From: Lacrimispora sphenoides
GTDB lineage: Bacteria > Bacillota > Clostridia > Lachnospirales > Lachnospiraceae
Direction of reading: 5' to 3'
Length of the DNA stretch: 64,000 nt
Assembly: GCF_900105215.1 (NCBI RefSeq)
Contig: NZ_FOIP01000001.1
Span: forward strand, 2,068,001 to 2,132,000
The stretch's first letter is position 1. The number at the start of each line of letters is the position of its first letter. The translations under genes and the position numbers were made by a program. Below the pieces are notes generated by a model. The model had not been told where the DNA came from and did not search any database. It worked only from the letters and a program-made list of their open reading frames with translations. This document shows positions 51,813 to 61,902 of this stretch, piece after piece.

Positions 51813-53159
51813 ATGAAAGTTGATCAAAAATATAAACGACTCTTTAAGTTGATTTTCACTTTTGGGATTGCGTCAATGCTAATTGTGATGTATGGTTGGA
51901 CGTGGATCGGTTATTATAACAAGATTCTAGAATTTCCGTTTTATCGCCGTGGGAACTGGATGATGATTTTTCTATATGGGATTATTCTAGTCCTTTTCAT
52001 GAATACATATGGCGGATTTAAAGTTGGATATTTAAAAAAGGGGATTTTAATCTATTCACAAATATTAGCAGTCATTTTTACCAATGTTTTTACGTACTTG
52101 CAGATTGCTGCTTTGGATAAACATTTCTTAAATCCTTTGCAATTAATAAGGATGACTGGATTAGATTTCCTGGTTATAGTAATTTGGACATTAGCCTATC
52201 AATGGATTTATGGAAAGATGTTTCCACCGAGAAAAATGTTATTGATATCTGGAAAAAGGTCAGATTATCACCTTGTAGAAAAGATTAATTCAAGAGAGGA
52301 TAAATATGAAATATGCCAAATCATTAACATCGAGCAGGGCATTCCCCTCTTACAACAGGAGATATTAAAGTATGATGGAGTCATAGTCGGTGATATATCC
52401 TCCCATGAACGGAATCTAATATTAAAATATTGTTTTTCTAATTCTATTCGTACTTATAACGTTCCTAAGATTTCAGATATATTATTAAAAAGCACAGTAG
52501 AGCTAAATCTTTTCGATTCACCACTATATCTTTCCAGAAATGAGGGCTTAACTATTGAGCAGTTATTTGTAAAACGCTTTGTAGATATTATAGGGGCCTT
52601 GTCAGGAATTGTAATAACAAGCCCTCTTTTTTTAATTATAGGCCTCTTCATTAAGTTTACAGATAAAGGCCCTATTTTTTTTAAACAAGCCAGATTAACA
52701 ATAGATGATAGAGTATTTAATATTTATAAGTTTCGAACTATGATTCAGGGCGCCGAAAAAGATGGGGTAGCACGTTTGGCTGCAGAGGGAGATAGCAGAA
52801 TATTGCCAATTGGGCATCTTCTCCGGAGAACAAGATTAGACGAGCTTCCTCAGCTTTTTAATATATTGATGGGTGATATGTCTCTTGTGGGCCCTAGGCC
52901 GGAGCGCCCCGAACTTGTTAAAGAAATACTAGAGGATATACCGGAATTCTCTTATCGGACAAGGGTCAAAGCAGGTCTTACAGGTTATGCGCAAATTTAC
53001 GGGAAATATAATACAACATCGTATGATAAGCTAAAGTTGGATTTAACATATATTAGGAATTATTCGTTGCTTTTGGACTTAAGGCTAATTTTTATGACAC
53101 CTAAAATTATGTTTATGAAAGAAGCTACGGAAGGGGTACAGTCAGATGAAGGGAAATGA
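51813..53159 (+). CDS. Polyprenyl glycosylphosphotransferase initiating glycan synthesis (WbaP/EpsE-like)
   Basis: 448 residues. Four to five N-terminal membrane helices (to about residue 130), a soluble middle region, one more helix near 262-282, then the bacterial sugar transferase domain: FVKRFVDIIGALSGIVITSP, the basic YKFRTMIQGAE, RRTRLDELPQLFNILMGDMS, LVGPRPERPE and a C-terminal TGYAQIYGKYN. It transfers a sugar 1-phosphate from a UDP-sugar to undecaprenyl phosphate, starting repeat-unit assembly at the inner face. It overlaps the next GT2 gene by 14 bases. The sugar is unknown. Confidence 0.93.
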   Translation: MKVDQKYKRLFKLIFTFGIASMLIVMYGWTWIGYYNKILEFPFYRRGNWMMIFLYGIILVLFMNTYGGFKVGYLKKGILIYSQILAVIFTNVFTYLQIAALDKHFLNPLQLIRMTGLDFLVIVIWTLAYQWIYGKMFPPRKMLLISGKRSDYHLVEKINSREDKYEICQIINIEQGIPLLQQEILKYDGVIVGDISSHERNLILKYCFSNSIRTYNVPKISDILLKSTVELNLFDSPLYLSRNEGLTIEQLFVKRFVDIIGALSGIVITSPLFLIIGLFIKFTDKGPIFFKQARLTIDDRVFNIYKFRTMIQGAEKDGVARLAAEGDSRILPIGHLLRRTRLDELPQLFNILMGDMSLVGPRPERPELVKEILEDIPEFSYRTRVKAGLTGYAQIYGKYNTTSYDKLKLDLTYIRNYSLLLDLRLIFMTPKIMFMKEATEGVQSDEGK

Positions 53160-54147
53160 AAAAGTAAAAGTTTTAACAATTGCTATACCAACTTATAATG
53201 TGGAAAAGTATTTAAACCAATGTTTAGCCTCTTTTTTGGTGCCAGATGTCATGGAAGACCTGGAGGTTTTGATTGTTAATGATGGATCAACAGATTCCAG
53301 CGCAGAAATTGGAAAACATTATGTGAATAAATATCCCCAGACCTTTCGAATGATTACGAAAGAAAATGGAGGTCATGGCTCAACTATTAATAAAGGGATA
53401 GAGGAAGCAAAGGGTAAATATTTTAAAGTGGTTGATGGCGATGACTGGGTATTAGAGGAAGGCCTTAAAAAATTGGTTGATCTTTTGCGCAATACTGATG
53501 CTGATTTGGTTCTTAGTAATTATTATTGGGTTGATGACGCTACAGAAAAGGTGACTACAGAAGTAAAGCAAGTATGTCCGGGTATCGAATATGGTCGTAA
53601 AGTGTCCTTTACAAGCGTCGTGGATAAAATATTTTTTAAGATGCATGCGATTACGTACCGGACGGAAGTCCTAAGGCAGATCCCTGATAAGATTGATGAA
53701 CATTGCTATTATGTGGATATGGAATATATTACATTTCCGCTTCCATATATAAATTCTGTAGCAGCTATTCCAGATTGTGTATATATGTATAGGATCGGAC
53801 AGCCAACACAGAGTGTAAGTTTAGAGAATATGCGAAAAAGATGCCTGCAGCATGAACGGGTATTGAGGCGTCTGCTTGAATACTATAATGCTTTTAAAAA
53901 TGAACCATGTTGCAATTGCATGACTGTGATAATTGGAAGAATGGTTACCAGTCAATATAAGATATACCTTAGTTTTGGTTTGAATCATAAAGAAAAGTTG
54001 ATGAAGATGGAGAAGGAGATACAAAGCAACTATAGGGAAATTTATCAAGCTGTTAAAAATCCTGCAATAATTATTTTAAGAAAAAGCAATTATTGTCTTT
54101 ATAGTTTGATCTCTAAGATGGTAAATTATAAACGTGGGGGGAATTAA
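53146..54147 (+). CDS. GT2 glycosyltransferase
   Basis: 333 residues with an N-terminal GT-A domain: LTIAIPTYNVEKYLNQCLAS, LIVNDGSTDSSAEIG, ENGGHGSTINKGIEEAKGKY and the metal site VVDGDDWV, followed by a helical C-terminal part. The GDDW form is common among CpsI/EpsH-like enzymes that add hexoses to lipid-linked glycans. It overlaps the initiating transferase by 14 bases and its stop codon shares a base with the next gene's ATG at 54147, so the three are translationally coupled. Donor and acceptor are not known. Confidence 0.88.
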   Translation: MKGNEKVKVLTIAIPTYNVEKYLNQCLASFLVPDVMEDLEVLIVNDGSTDSSAEIGKHYVNKYPQTFRMITKENGGHGSTINKGIEEAKGKYFKVVDGDDWVLEEGLKKLVDLLRNTDADLVLSNYYWVDDATEKVTTEVKQVCPGIEYGRKVSFTSVVDKIFFKMHAITYRTEVLRQIPDKIDEHCYYVDMEYITFPLPYINSVAAIPDCVYMYRIGQPTQSVSLENMRKRCLQHERVLRRLLEYYNAFKNEPCCNCMTVIIGRMVTSQYKIYLSFGLNHKEKLMKMEKEIQSNYREIYQAVKNPAIIILRKSNYCLYSLISKMVNYKRGGN

Positions 54148-55676
54148 TGAGATTACAATCAATAGTGTTTCCGTCTTCTGTAAAAACTTCTGTTAAAGAA
54201 CTATATGTTGTATCCAACGAGGACGTTCGGATTATGGAGTATAATAAGGCTCAAATAATAAAAGGCGGAGTTCTTGATGCAGGAACTTATTTTAATAGTA
54301 TATCCATAAAAAAATGGAAAGAGTATACAACGGTTAATAAAATAAATTTTTCTGGACAAATAAAAGGTCATTACATTCTGGAAATTTTTGAAAGGATTGT
54401 ATTAAAAGATACTGTATATGATCAATGCATTTACAGCGGTGAACAAAATTACCCTGTTGAAACATCAATCAGTGTAGCACTATTGCCGAAGCATCAGGAT
54501 AGTATGTGTTTTGTAAAAATAAGAGCTATTTCAGACGTGTTTCTGGAAGACTTGCATTATTCGGGGGATGAGGCCGCAGTCGATGATGTCCGGATTGCAG
54601 TCGCTATATGTACTTACAAGAGAGAAGGTTATATACAAGATAACATAGAACAAATTCGAAAGAGAATATTGCAAAACAATAAGTCACTTTTACATAGCCG
54701 TTTAGATATCATAGTTATAGATAATGGACAAACTCTAAACTTTGATTTTAAAGATATACAGCTATACCCTAATCGTAATACTGGTGGAACAGGAGGCTTT
54801 ACAAGAGGTCTTATTGAAGCGCTTCATCAGAGGGAAGAAAAATCCTATACCCATGTCCTTTTGATGGATGATGATGTCGATATTGAGCCGGAAGCATTTG
54901 AAAGAACGTATTCCATGCTATGTCTGCTGAAACATACTTACAAGCATTCTTTTATAGGAGGTGCGATGTTAAGACGTGATGAGCCGAACATTCAGGAAGA
55001 ATCAGGCGCAAACTGGGATGGTATATCACGCTCCCATGGAAAAGGATACGATTTAAGGAACGCGGAATGTATTATGAAAAATGACGAAATATATTCTGCA
55101 GATTATAATGGCTGGTGGTATAGCTGTATTCCGTTATCTGAGATTGGCCTGAATAATCTACCTTTTCCTTTCTTTATTCATTGCGATGATGTGGAATATG
55201 GTCTACGCAATGCAAAGAACTGGATATTTCTTAACGGTATTTGTGTATGGCATGAGATTGCTTCTGTTAGGAAAAACCTGATAAGGGATTACTATGATGT
55301 TAGAAATTTTATGGTGATGAATATTCTTTATGACAAAAAAGGGTATTCAAAGTGGGCACTAACAGCCGCGTTGATTTGCCGATTAGCAGCTGGGGTGTTA
55401 ATACCTAAGCTGAGTTTTCATACACGAATAAATGCAATGAAGGACTTTTTTGAAGGAGTGGAATGGTGGGAAGGGCTGGAAATTGATAATTTTCACCAGA
55501 AGGTAAGCTCTGAAAAAGTAAATGCATCTATTAAAGATATTATTATTGTGTGCTTTCGGGTTATATTTTTCCCGTTATTTTATGATAAGTATTACGATAA
55601 TTACCAAAAGCATTGGAAGGAACTAACCTCAGAAAAATATTGGAATAAATATAGGTCCCTTTTGCCAAGATCATAA
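54147..55676 (+). CDS. GlfT2-like galactofuranosyltransferase family GT2
   Basis: 509 residues: a beta-rich N-terminal domain (about 1-145; TYFNSISIKKWKEYTTVNKI, GHYILEIFE) followed by a GT2 domain with VRIAVAICTYKREGYIQDNI, PNRNTGGTGGFTRGL and the metal motif LLMDDDVDIEPE (Asp241-243). The combination and the FIHCDDVEYGLR / CVWHE blocks resemble mycobacterial GlfT2, which builds galactofuran. It may therefore use UDP-galactofuranose, but no UDP-galactopyranose mutase gene is in the window. Near-start base sharing with the upstream gene indicates coupling. Confidence 0.82.
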   Translation: MRLQSIVFPSSVKTSVKELYVVSNEDVRIMEYNKAQIIKGGVLDAGTYFNSISIKKWKEYTTVNKINFSGQIKGHYILEIFERIVLKDTVYDQCIYSGEQNYPVETSISVALLPKHQDSMCFVKIRAISDVFLEDLHYSGDEAAVDDVRIAVAICTYKREGYIQDNIEQIRKRILQNNKSLLHSRLDIIVIDNGQTLNFDFKDIQLYPNRNTGGTGGFTRGLIEALHQREEKSYTHVLLMDDDVDIEPEAFERTYSMLCLLKHTYKHSFIGGAMLRRDEPNIQEESGANWDGISRSHGKGYDLRNAECIMKNDEIYSADYNGWWYSCIPLSEIGLNNLPFPFFIHCDDVEYGLRNAKNWIFLNGICVWHEIASVRKNLIRDYYDVRNFMVMNILYDKKGYSKWALTAALICRLAAGVLIPKLSFHTRINAMKDFFEGVEWWEGLEIDNFHQKVSSEKVNASIKDIIIVCFRVIFFPLFYDKYYDNYQKHWKELTSEKYWNKYRSLLPRS

Positions 55677-55696
55677 ACAGGGGGAGAGTGAAAAAT

Positions 55697-56860
55697 ATGA
55701 AAAATAAAAAAGCACTTTTGGTTACGACGGTCAGTGGCTTTGTTCCCCAGTTCGAAATGGCGAATGTTCGTATACTGCAAGAGATGGGTTATGAGATTCA
55801 TTATGCTGCTAACTATAATTACCCTTCTTATGGAAATGATAACCATAGATTAGATGGCACTGGTATTATCCAGCATCAAGTAGATTTCGCCCGAAGCCCG
55901 TTTAAGTCTCAAAATGTAAAGGCATATAAGCAGTTGAAGCGCCTTATGACGACAGAAGATTTTGGACTAATCCATTGCCATACACCTATGGGAGGCGTAT
56001 TATCCCGACTAGCGGCTCATAAAACGAAAACGGCACCGGTAGTTTATACCGCTCATGGTTTTCATTTCTATTCGGGAGCACCACTTGTTAACTGGCTACT
56101 ATACTATCCCGTTGAGAAACTTCTCTCATTTTTTACTGATGAGTTAATCTGTATTAATAAGGAGGATTATAAAAGGGCAAAGAAAAAATTTCATGCCAGG
56201 AATGTAGACTATATTCCTGGTGTGGGAATAAATCTAGAAAGAGTTCAAAAAACTGTCGAAGTTTTAAGGAAGAGAGAAGAACTTGGAATACCTGAAGGTA
56301 AGGTTATTCTTTTGTCTTCGGGAGAATTGATAAAGCGTAAAAATCATGAAGCAATCATATGGGCAATTGCACAATTGAAAAATAGTACAATGGACTTTCA
56401 TTACGTTATTTGTGGGCATGGGGTATTAGAAAAACACCTTCATCAATTGGCTAAGGAACTTCAGGTATTGGAACTAGTTTCTTTTTTGGGATATCGGGAA
56501 GATATGTCAGAAATATTACAGATAGCTGATGTGTTCCTTTTTCCATCAATTCAAGAAGGGCTTCCCATGGCTATGCTGGAGGCGATGGCATATGGACTTC
56601 CTGTCATATGCTCTGATATTCGCGGTAGCAGAGACTTGATGGGAAAGTATGCTGAACATGCGCTGGATTACTGTGCAGGAGGTATTGTGGTGAAATCTGC
56701 AAGTGATGTTCTCTCTTACGGTCAAGCCATTAGGATCTTGATGGAAGATAGGAAAATGAGGGAAGAGATGGGGGAGAAGAATCGCCTCTGTGCAAAGGAA
56801 TTCAGTGACCAGTATGTAAAGAAAGATATGTGCAGAATATACAGTAGATTATTGCTTTAA
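55697..56860 (+). CDS. GT4 glycosyltransferase
   Basis: Start taken at ATG 55697 (GGGGAG ten bases upstream) rather than GTG 55688; 387 residues. GT-B fold with KKALLVTTVSGFVPQFEMAN at the N-terminus, a middle IHCHTPMGGVLSRLAAHKT, and the retaining GT4 donor site DVFLFPSIQEGLPMAMLEAM (E-x7-E pattern). YTAHGFHFYSGAP is common to EpsD/CapM-like transferases. It closes the four-gene run begun at 51813 and converges with the flippase gene on the other strand. Specificity unknown. Confidence 0.9.
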   Translation: MKNKKALLVTTVSGFVPQFEMANVRILQEMGYEIHYAANYNYPSYGNDNHRLDGTGIIQHQVDFARSPFKSQNVKAYKQLKRLMTTEDFGLIHCHTPMGGVLSRLAAHKTKTAPVVYTAHGFHFYSGAPLVNWLLYYPVEKLLSFFTDELICINKEDYKRAKKKFHARNVDYIPGVGINLERVQKTVEVLRKREELGIPEGKVILLSSGELIKRKNHEAIIWAIAQLKNSTMDFHYVICGHGVLEKHLHQLAKELQVLELVSFLGYREDMSEILQIADVFLFPSIQEGLPMAMLEAMAYGLPVICSDIRGSRDLMGKYAEHALDYCAGGIVVKSASDVLSYGQAIRILMEDRKMREEMGEKNRLCAKEFSDQYVKKDMCRIYSRLLL

Positions 56861-56865
56861 TAAAA

Positions 56866-56926
56866 CTGGTTCTGCATTTAATAATGAATGCATATTTATT
56901 GATTCACTATTAATATACAGAACCGG
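56866..56926. terminator. Long-range hairpin between convergent genes
   Basis: CTGGTTCTG pairs with CAGAACCGG (one G-U pair) across about 43 bases of A+T-rich loop. It may terminate both the GT4 gene and the flippase gene, but no clear T run follows. Confidence 0.4.
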
Positions 56927-56947
56927 CCTGGGCTATACTATAAGGTG

Positions 56948-58360
56948 TTAAAGTTTATAGTGTAAAATCAGTGCTATAAAAAGTATATAGACTCCAAAGA
57001 AAACGGAAGAAGTAAGCAGAAGATCTATAAATATTGATCCTGTGTTTATGTTTCTTATAAAAATCATGATGAAGCTGGCGGTCAGCGATGAAAATAGAAT
57101 TTTGTAAAGTTGTAAATTTTTCGATACTTGACTGAAGTCATTACGAATGAAAAAAAGCTGTATCATTAGAACTACAAACTCAGCAATCAGTGTACCTATA
57201 GCGGCACCAGATGCTCCCAGCTGGGGTATTAATAATACATTTAATATAATATCAACAAGTGCTCCAACGCAGGTAGAGTAAAGAACCAGATGTTCCTTGC
57301 CGTGAGGTACGAGAAGCTGAATCCCTATTATATTTGTTATTCCTATAAATATTATGGTTGGCATAATGATCTGCATAGGCTGTACGGACCCTAAAAAGGC
57401 AGTGCCAGAAAGAAGTAATATACTTTTTTCTGCCATAAATGAAAAATAAACACATAAAGGCAGGGAGATTAAAATTACAAATTGAAGAGCCTTTTCTGTT
57501 AAAACCATAATTTCTTTTTTAAGATTTTTTTCAACATAATAGGATACTCTTGGAAGTAAGACCGTACTGAGAGAAGTGACTAAAGTGACTAATATAGCTT
57601 TAATCTTTATTGCAGAGTTATAGTATCCTACTTCCAAATTACCTTTCATAAATCCTAACATAATAATATCCATATTGGTATATATAGTAGTGGTAACAGT
57701 GAGGGCGAAAAATGTAAAAATGGGTTTTAAATGCTGTGTAAAATTGTAAGGCCCAATATAACCAAATTTTATATATTTTCTGACATTAATAAAGTTTACA
57801 AAATTAGAACCTACGCTGGCAAATATAGTAATAGCTCCATAAATAACATAGTCTTTTTGATTGTGTACCAAAGCGAACATTAATACGACGGATAAGAATT
57901 TAAACAATATAGAGCGCGTGGTAATATATTGATATTCCTCCAGTGCCTTATATAACCACTCCATTCCTAGAAGGTTAAATAATATACTGGAGCTACAAAT
58001 AATGTAGAGAAGTTTTTCTTGCTTGAATTGAGGGATTTTAAATAAACATATAAAAAAGATGGTATACACAAAAACAGTCATTATGAAATTAATGAAAAAT
58101 ATTTCGTGAACAGTTCTAGATAATTCTATGGAATTATCTCTGACTCGTGAACAAGCACGTATACCATATGTGGGGATACCAAGCATTGCTGCCATGGAAA
58201 AATAGGCAGCAATAGAAGTGGTGAGAGTTATCTTGCCCATACCGACTGGCAGAAGGATTCTTGATACGTATGGAAAAGTTATGAGAGGGAAAATAAATGA
58301 AGAGGCAGTTAAGACCGCATTCATGATAAAGTTTGTTTTTAATGATTTCTTACTGAGCAT
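56948..58360 (-). CDS. Wzx flippase of the second polysaccharide locus
   Basis: 470 residues with about 12-14 membrane helices of the MOP superfamily; N-terminus LKTNFIMNAVLTASSFIFPL then ITFPYVSRILLPVGMGKI, the standard Wzx/RfbX pattern. GAGGTG precedes the ATG at 58360. It should move the lipid-linked repeat unit outward for the polymerase. It is the only gene of this locus on the minus strand, diverging from the Wzz-like gene, with its own TTGAAC/TATACT promoter. Confidence 0.92.
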   Translation of the reverse strand: MLSKKSLKTNFIMNAVLTASSFIFPLITFPYVSRILLPVGMGKITLTTSIAAYFSMAAMLGIPTYGIRACSRVRDNSIELSRTVHEIFFINFIMTVFVYTIFFICLFKIPQFKQEKLLYIICSSSILFNLLGMEWLYKALEEYQYITTRSILFKFLSVVLMFALVHNQKDYVIYGAITIFASVGSNFVNFINVRKYIKFGYIGPYNFTQHLKPIFTFFALTVTTTIYTNMDIIMLGFMKGNLEVGYYNSAIKIKAILVTLVTSLSTVLLPRVSYYVEKNLKKEIMVLTEKALQFVILISLPLCVYFSFMAEKSILLLSGTAFLGSVQPMQIIMPTIIFIGITNIIGIQLLVPHGKEHLVLYSTCVGALVDIILNVLLIPQLGASGAAIGTLIAEFVVLMIQLFFIRNDFSQVSKNLQLYKILFSSLTASFIMIFIRNINTGSIFIDLLLTSSVFFGVYILFIALILHYKL

Positions 58361-58388
58361 TAGACACCTCGATTCTTTGACTTTTATG

Positions 58389-58418
58389 AGTATATCATAA
58401 TTACAGGAAGAAGTTCAA
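58389..58418 (-). promoter_or_regulatory. Promoter of the Wzx gene
   Basis: Reading leftwards, TTGAAC (58418-58413), 18-base spacer, TATACT (58394-58389), 28 bases before the ATG at 58360. Confidence 0.5.
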
Positions 58419-58483
58419 GCCTGTCAGTCTGATTTATCTGGATGCGGTATAAAGAACGAAATGGAAATATAAGGAGGCTAATT

Positions 58484-59788
58484 TTGAGGCAAATTAAATC
58501 CATCTATCTCAGAAATATATATGTAGAAATAATGAAAAGAAAAAAGCTGCTGTTTACTTTTGTACTGTTATTTACTGCGGTATTTGCGGTTAGCGGATAT
58601 AAAAAGGGAATAAGCAGTGCGCAGCTTTCGCAAGAACAGGAAAAGAAAGTTCAGAACTATCAGAATACAGTTGCTGATTATGATAATGCAATATCGGAGC
58701 TGGACCGAGGCCTAGAGTTGGTTCAAAAGCAAATTAACCAGCTGCAGGATTATATGGACCAATCGATCTATATGAAATTAGATTCCCAGAATATTTATGC
58801 AGCTTCTGTTCAGTTTGCCATATCCAATACAAGCAATACGGGTAATGTTCTGAACTCATTTACCTATTTTATTAATGAAGGAGGCCTGTTAAGTGATTTA
58901 TCTAAAGAGTATGGTGATCTGGATACCAAGTATTTGAAAGAAATAATAATGAGTTCAACAGGAAGCAATATCTTGAATATTTCGATTTATCATCACGAAA
59001 AAGAGCAGGCCCAAAAACTTTTGGAATCAATTGAAAATCATATTAATGGGCAAGTGCCTGTAATTGCCAAGGCCCAGAACACGTTTACGATTCAGAAGAT
59101 AAGCTCCTCAAGTTTTACAAAGGCTGATGTTAATGTTGCGAATACACAAAATAATAATATCAATAATTTAAAAAACTTTTTGACCTATAAGGTTGATTTG
59201 GAGAATAAAAGAATTTCTCAGGAAAGCAGCAAGAGTTCATACATTGAGAAAAATGAATCAAAGGTTGCGGCTATGGCCCAGGTCAATCCATTAAAAGAAG
59301 TAATAAAATTTGCAGGAACAGGTGCAGTCTTTGGAATTTTGCTTTTATGGTGTTTTTATTCAATTAAATTTATTCTGGGAAATTATTTGAAATCAAAGGA
59401 AGATCTGCTTAGTGCCAATCTGCCAGTAATTGCCACTTATAGTTCTGCAAGAGGTTATCTGCCATCCATAGACCGGACTGTCTTGGATATACAGCTCTGG
59501 TCTGAGCAGTATCAGATGTCCGGGGTATTTATTAATGCATTAAGCGAAGATGAATTGACAAAAATAGTGGTCGTGGATTATATAGACAAGATTAGCCAGC
59601 TGGATTTGTCGGTTGATACTGGGTATCATGTGAACGATGATGCCGAAGAATTACGGAATATGATTAATGCGAAATATAGTATTGCGATTGTACAGGTAGG
59701 TAAGACTTTATATTCACAGATAAGTGAACAGATTGCTGTGTGTGAAAAGTTTGGAGTGAAAATTTTGGGGTATGTGGTTGTAGAGTAG
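58484..59788 (+). CDS. Chain-length regulator (Wzz-like) with P-loop-less kinase-like C-terminus
   Basis: A TTG start at 58484, seven bases after AAGGAGG, gives 434 residues; longer in-frame starts have no site. Membrane helices at about 20-38 and 274-295 flank an extracellular, partly coiled-coil region (about 40-270), the Wzz/CapA topology. After the second helix SKEDLLSANLPVIATYSSAR matches the linker into BY-kinases. The last 130 residues keep BY-kinase-like ends (IAVCEKFGVKILGYVVVE) but contain no Walker A or B motif. It probably sets polysaccharide length without ATPase activity. No separate CpsD-type kinase gene is in the window. Confidence 0.72.
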   Translation: MRQIKSIYLRNIYVEIMKRKKLLFTFVLLFTAVFAVSGYKKGISSAQLSQEQEKKVQNYQNTVADYDNAISELDRGLELVQKQINQLQDYMDQSIYMKLDSQNIYAASVQFAISNTSNTGNVLNSFTYFINEGGLLSDLSKEYGDLDTKYLKEIIMSSTGSNILNISIYHHEKEQAQKLLESIENHINGQVPVIAKAQNTFTIQKISSSSFTKADVNVANTQNNNINNLKNFLTYKVDLENKRISQESSKSSYIEKNESKVAAMAQVNPLKEVIKFAGTGAVFGILLLWCFYSIKFILGNYLKSKEDLLSANLPVIATYSSARGYLPSIDRTVLDIQLWSEQYQMSGVFINALSEDELTKIVVVDYIDKISQLDLSVDTGYHVNDDAEELRNMINAKYSIAIVQVGKTLYSQISEQIAVCEKFGVKILGYVVVE

Positions 59789-59806
59789 AGCAGGCAGGAG
59801 TTTATA

Positions 59807-61006
59807 ATGAAACATAAAATAGCAGATTTTAAACAATACATCAATGCAATCTGTTCGGCAGAAGGACTCTTTTTTACAGGGTTTATTATCTATCTTTGCA
59901 GAGGAATGTGGGAAACCACCATGCTTCCTCTTAATACCAGTATCAGTCAGTTGTGTTTATTACTAACTATATTTTTCATAACAATGAAAATTCTTTTTTT
60001 TGACACATATTCTGTGGGTGGATATCTGGGGATGGCAGCGGGGGTTGGGTGTACCATCTTAATTTATTTGAATAGTGGATATACGAATCCATTTTTCTGG
60101 CTTTTACTACTTGTGGGATGTAGGAATATTCCGTTTGAAAAAATTTTAAAAGTTTATTTGGTGATAATCGGTTCCATAATGATTTTAGCATTTTGTGCGG
60201 CTTTTTTTGGGGTGATTGAAAATCTGGTTTACAAAACTTCTGGGAGGGGAGTACGAATTGCCTTTGGCAGTATTTATGTGACGGACTTTGCCTCCCATAT
60301 TTTCTATATGATTCTGACCTACTGTTATCTAAAGGCAGATCAGTTGAAAACGTATCATTTTGTTGGTATTCTTATTATAGCAGGTGTGGTATACCATTTT
60401 TGCAAAACACGTTTGGACTGTTTAAGTATGGTATTGGTTGTGGTTGTATTTGGTATCAACCACTGGTTGCAGAAACTGTCATATAATGGAAAAGGGCTAT
60501 TGAAGAAGTGGAGATACTTTTGGAGACGGTTTGGGATGGTGAGCATGCCTCTTTTTGCACTAATCTCTTTTGTTTGCACTAAGTATTATAATGAGGAAAA
60601 TAAGGTACTTAAGTTAGTTAATAAAGTAATATCAAATAGGCTGAGTTTAGGAAAACAGGGTTTAGATACTTATCCGGTTACACTATGGGGACAAGTAGTT
60701 GATATGGTTGGAGCAGGTGGCTCGGATCAATGGCCTACGGATTATTTCTTTATTGATAATTCCTACATCCATATACTTCTTAGATTTGGATTTGTGTTCG
60801 TTGGCGCACTGTTGGTAGTTTATGTCTTATGCTGCTATAGACACAAAGGCGATATATATTTTCTTTTTGCAGTTGCTTTGATTGCAATTAATTGTGTAAT
60901 TGCACATCATATTTTGGATGCGACTTATAATCCGTTAGTGAATATATTTTTAGCGTATTGTGTAAAAGGTGAAAAGAAGTTGGTAAGTGGCCCTAAAGTT
61001 ATGTGA
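59807..61006 (+). CDS. Wzy-like polysaccharide polymerase
   Basis: 399 residues with about 10-11 membrane helices and a large loop near 245-310 (VISNRLSLGKQGLDTYPVTL, WPTDYFFIDNSYIHILLRFG) of the kind found in Wzy/EpsG-type polymerases; the IDNSY(I/L)xxLxxxG pattern recurs in that group. GCAGGAG precedes the ATG, 18 bases after the Wzz-like gene. It most likely polymerises repeat units outside the membrane under Wzz control. Polymerases are too divergent for a firm name. Confidence 0.75.
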   Translation: MKHKIADFKQYINAICSAEGLFFTGFIIYLCRGMWETTMLPLNTSISQLCLLLTIFFITMKILFFDTYSVGGYLGMAAGVGCTILIYLNSGYTNPFFWLLLLVGCRNIPFEKILKVYLVIIGSIMILAFCAAFFGVIENLVYKTSGRGVRIAFGSIYVTDFASHIFYMILTYCYLKADQLKTYHFVGILIIAGVVYHFCKTRLDCLSMVLVVVVFGINHWLQKLSYNGKGLLKKWRYFWRRFGMVSMPLFALISFVCTKYYNEENKVLKLVNKVISNRLSLGKQGLDTYPVTLWGQVVDMVGAGGSDQWPTDYFFIDNSYIHILLRFGFVFVGALLVVYVLCCYRHKGDIYFLFAVALIAINCVIAHHILDATYNPLVNIFLAYCVKGEKKLVSGPKVM

Positions 61007-61208
61007 GAGATAAAGATGGTATAGAGTAGGCATTGATTACATTTGAGATGAAAGCGTATTATTAATTCGATAGAAAACGCATGCAGGCGCCTTAAATGAC
61101 GTTTGTAATAGATTATATAAATGAATTCTGGACTTAGAGAGACAATTTGAGAAATACCATATCTTTTCAGAATTGCTAATATATTATTCTTAATTTAATC
61201 TTAAGTGG

Positions 61209-61237
61209 TTGAGGTTTATATGGTATGATGATAATAT
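61209..61237 (+). promoter_or_regulatory. Promoter left in front of a decayed gene
   Basis: TTGAGG (61209-61214), 17-base spacer, TAATAT (61232-61237), followed by GGAGG at 61243. It precedes the glycosyltransferase remnant and may still drive genes further on. The preceding 200 bases (61007-61208) hold nothing I can identify. Confidence 0.4.
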
Positions 61238-61244
61238 TATGTGG

Positions 61245-61618
61245 AGGATAGATGCTTTTGGTGGACTGGAGATTTTCTCTATGGTTATTTTAGAGCATAG
61301 AAGTTTTAAAATAAAATGCTTCGAATTGAATTATACAATGAGTACATTTATGTACAACAATTAGGAGTGGAGAGTAAAAAATGTAAAACGTACTTAAACA
61401 TTGAGAAATATATTCACGAGAGTTATGATGACAAAGGCATTAATAGTGCCAATCCCAAAACAACCTTTATTGCTTATGGTTCGGAGACTAGAAAAAGCAA
61501 AATTGCAGATGATGATAAACAATTACTTATAAACAAAAAGGGATATCAGCTAAAGATTACTTGCTTGCGGCATAATTGGGAGAAGGTTAGCAAAGATATG
61601 AAAAATCTACTCTGAGGT
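61245..61618 (+). pseudogene. Decayed DUF1972-type glycosyltransferase
   Basis: After a GGAGG site, one frame reads FGGLEIFSMVILEHRSFKIK, matching GGYESFLKKLVEYHKDNKGI of the intact gene at 62071. Then, in another frame (61316-61615), LNIEKYIHESYDDKG and NPKTTFIAYGSET match NIEKYIQEEYKKYNPKTTYIAYGAET-region residues of the same gene. The roughly 130 residues between these blocks are missing and the C-terminal half is gone, so it is an internally deleted, frameshifted relative of its neighbour. Confidence 0.7.
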
Positions 61619-61902
61619 TTAAATTATCTTACCTGGAGAAATGAACAGAAAGCCTTTTTTTAAAGGCATTCCGGCACATTGGAAGAAGGGTAAAAGAGAT
61701 GCCGCAGCGAATGGAAAAAACTTTTGCTGTTTGCTGTGTTCTGACGGTGAAAAAATCAAAAGCCAGTTTTCGACACATTAAGATGTTGCTTCTTAAATTT
61801 ATATTTTCATTATGGCATTAAATCCATGAGTGTCATCATGAATTTAATGGTGTGAGGAAAAAACATACCGAATTATTGCATTGATATGGAATAGTCTATG
61901 CA

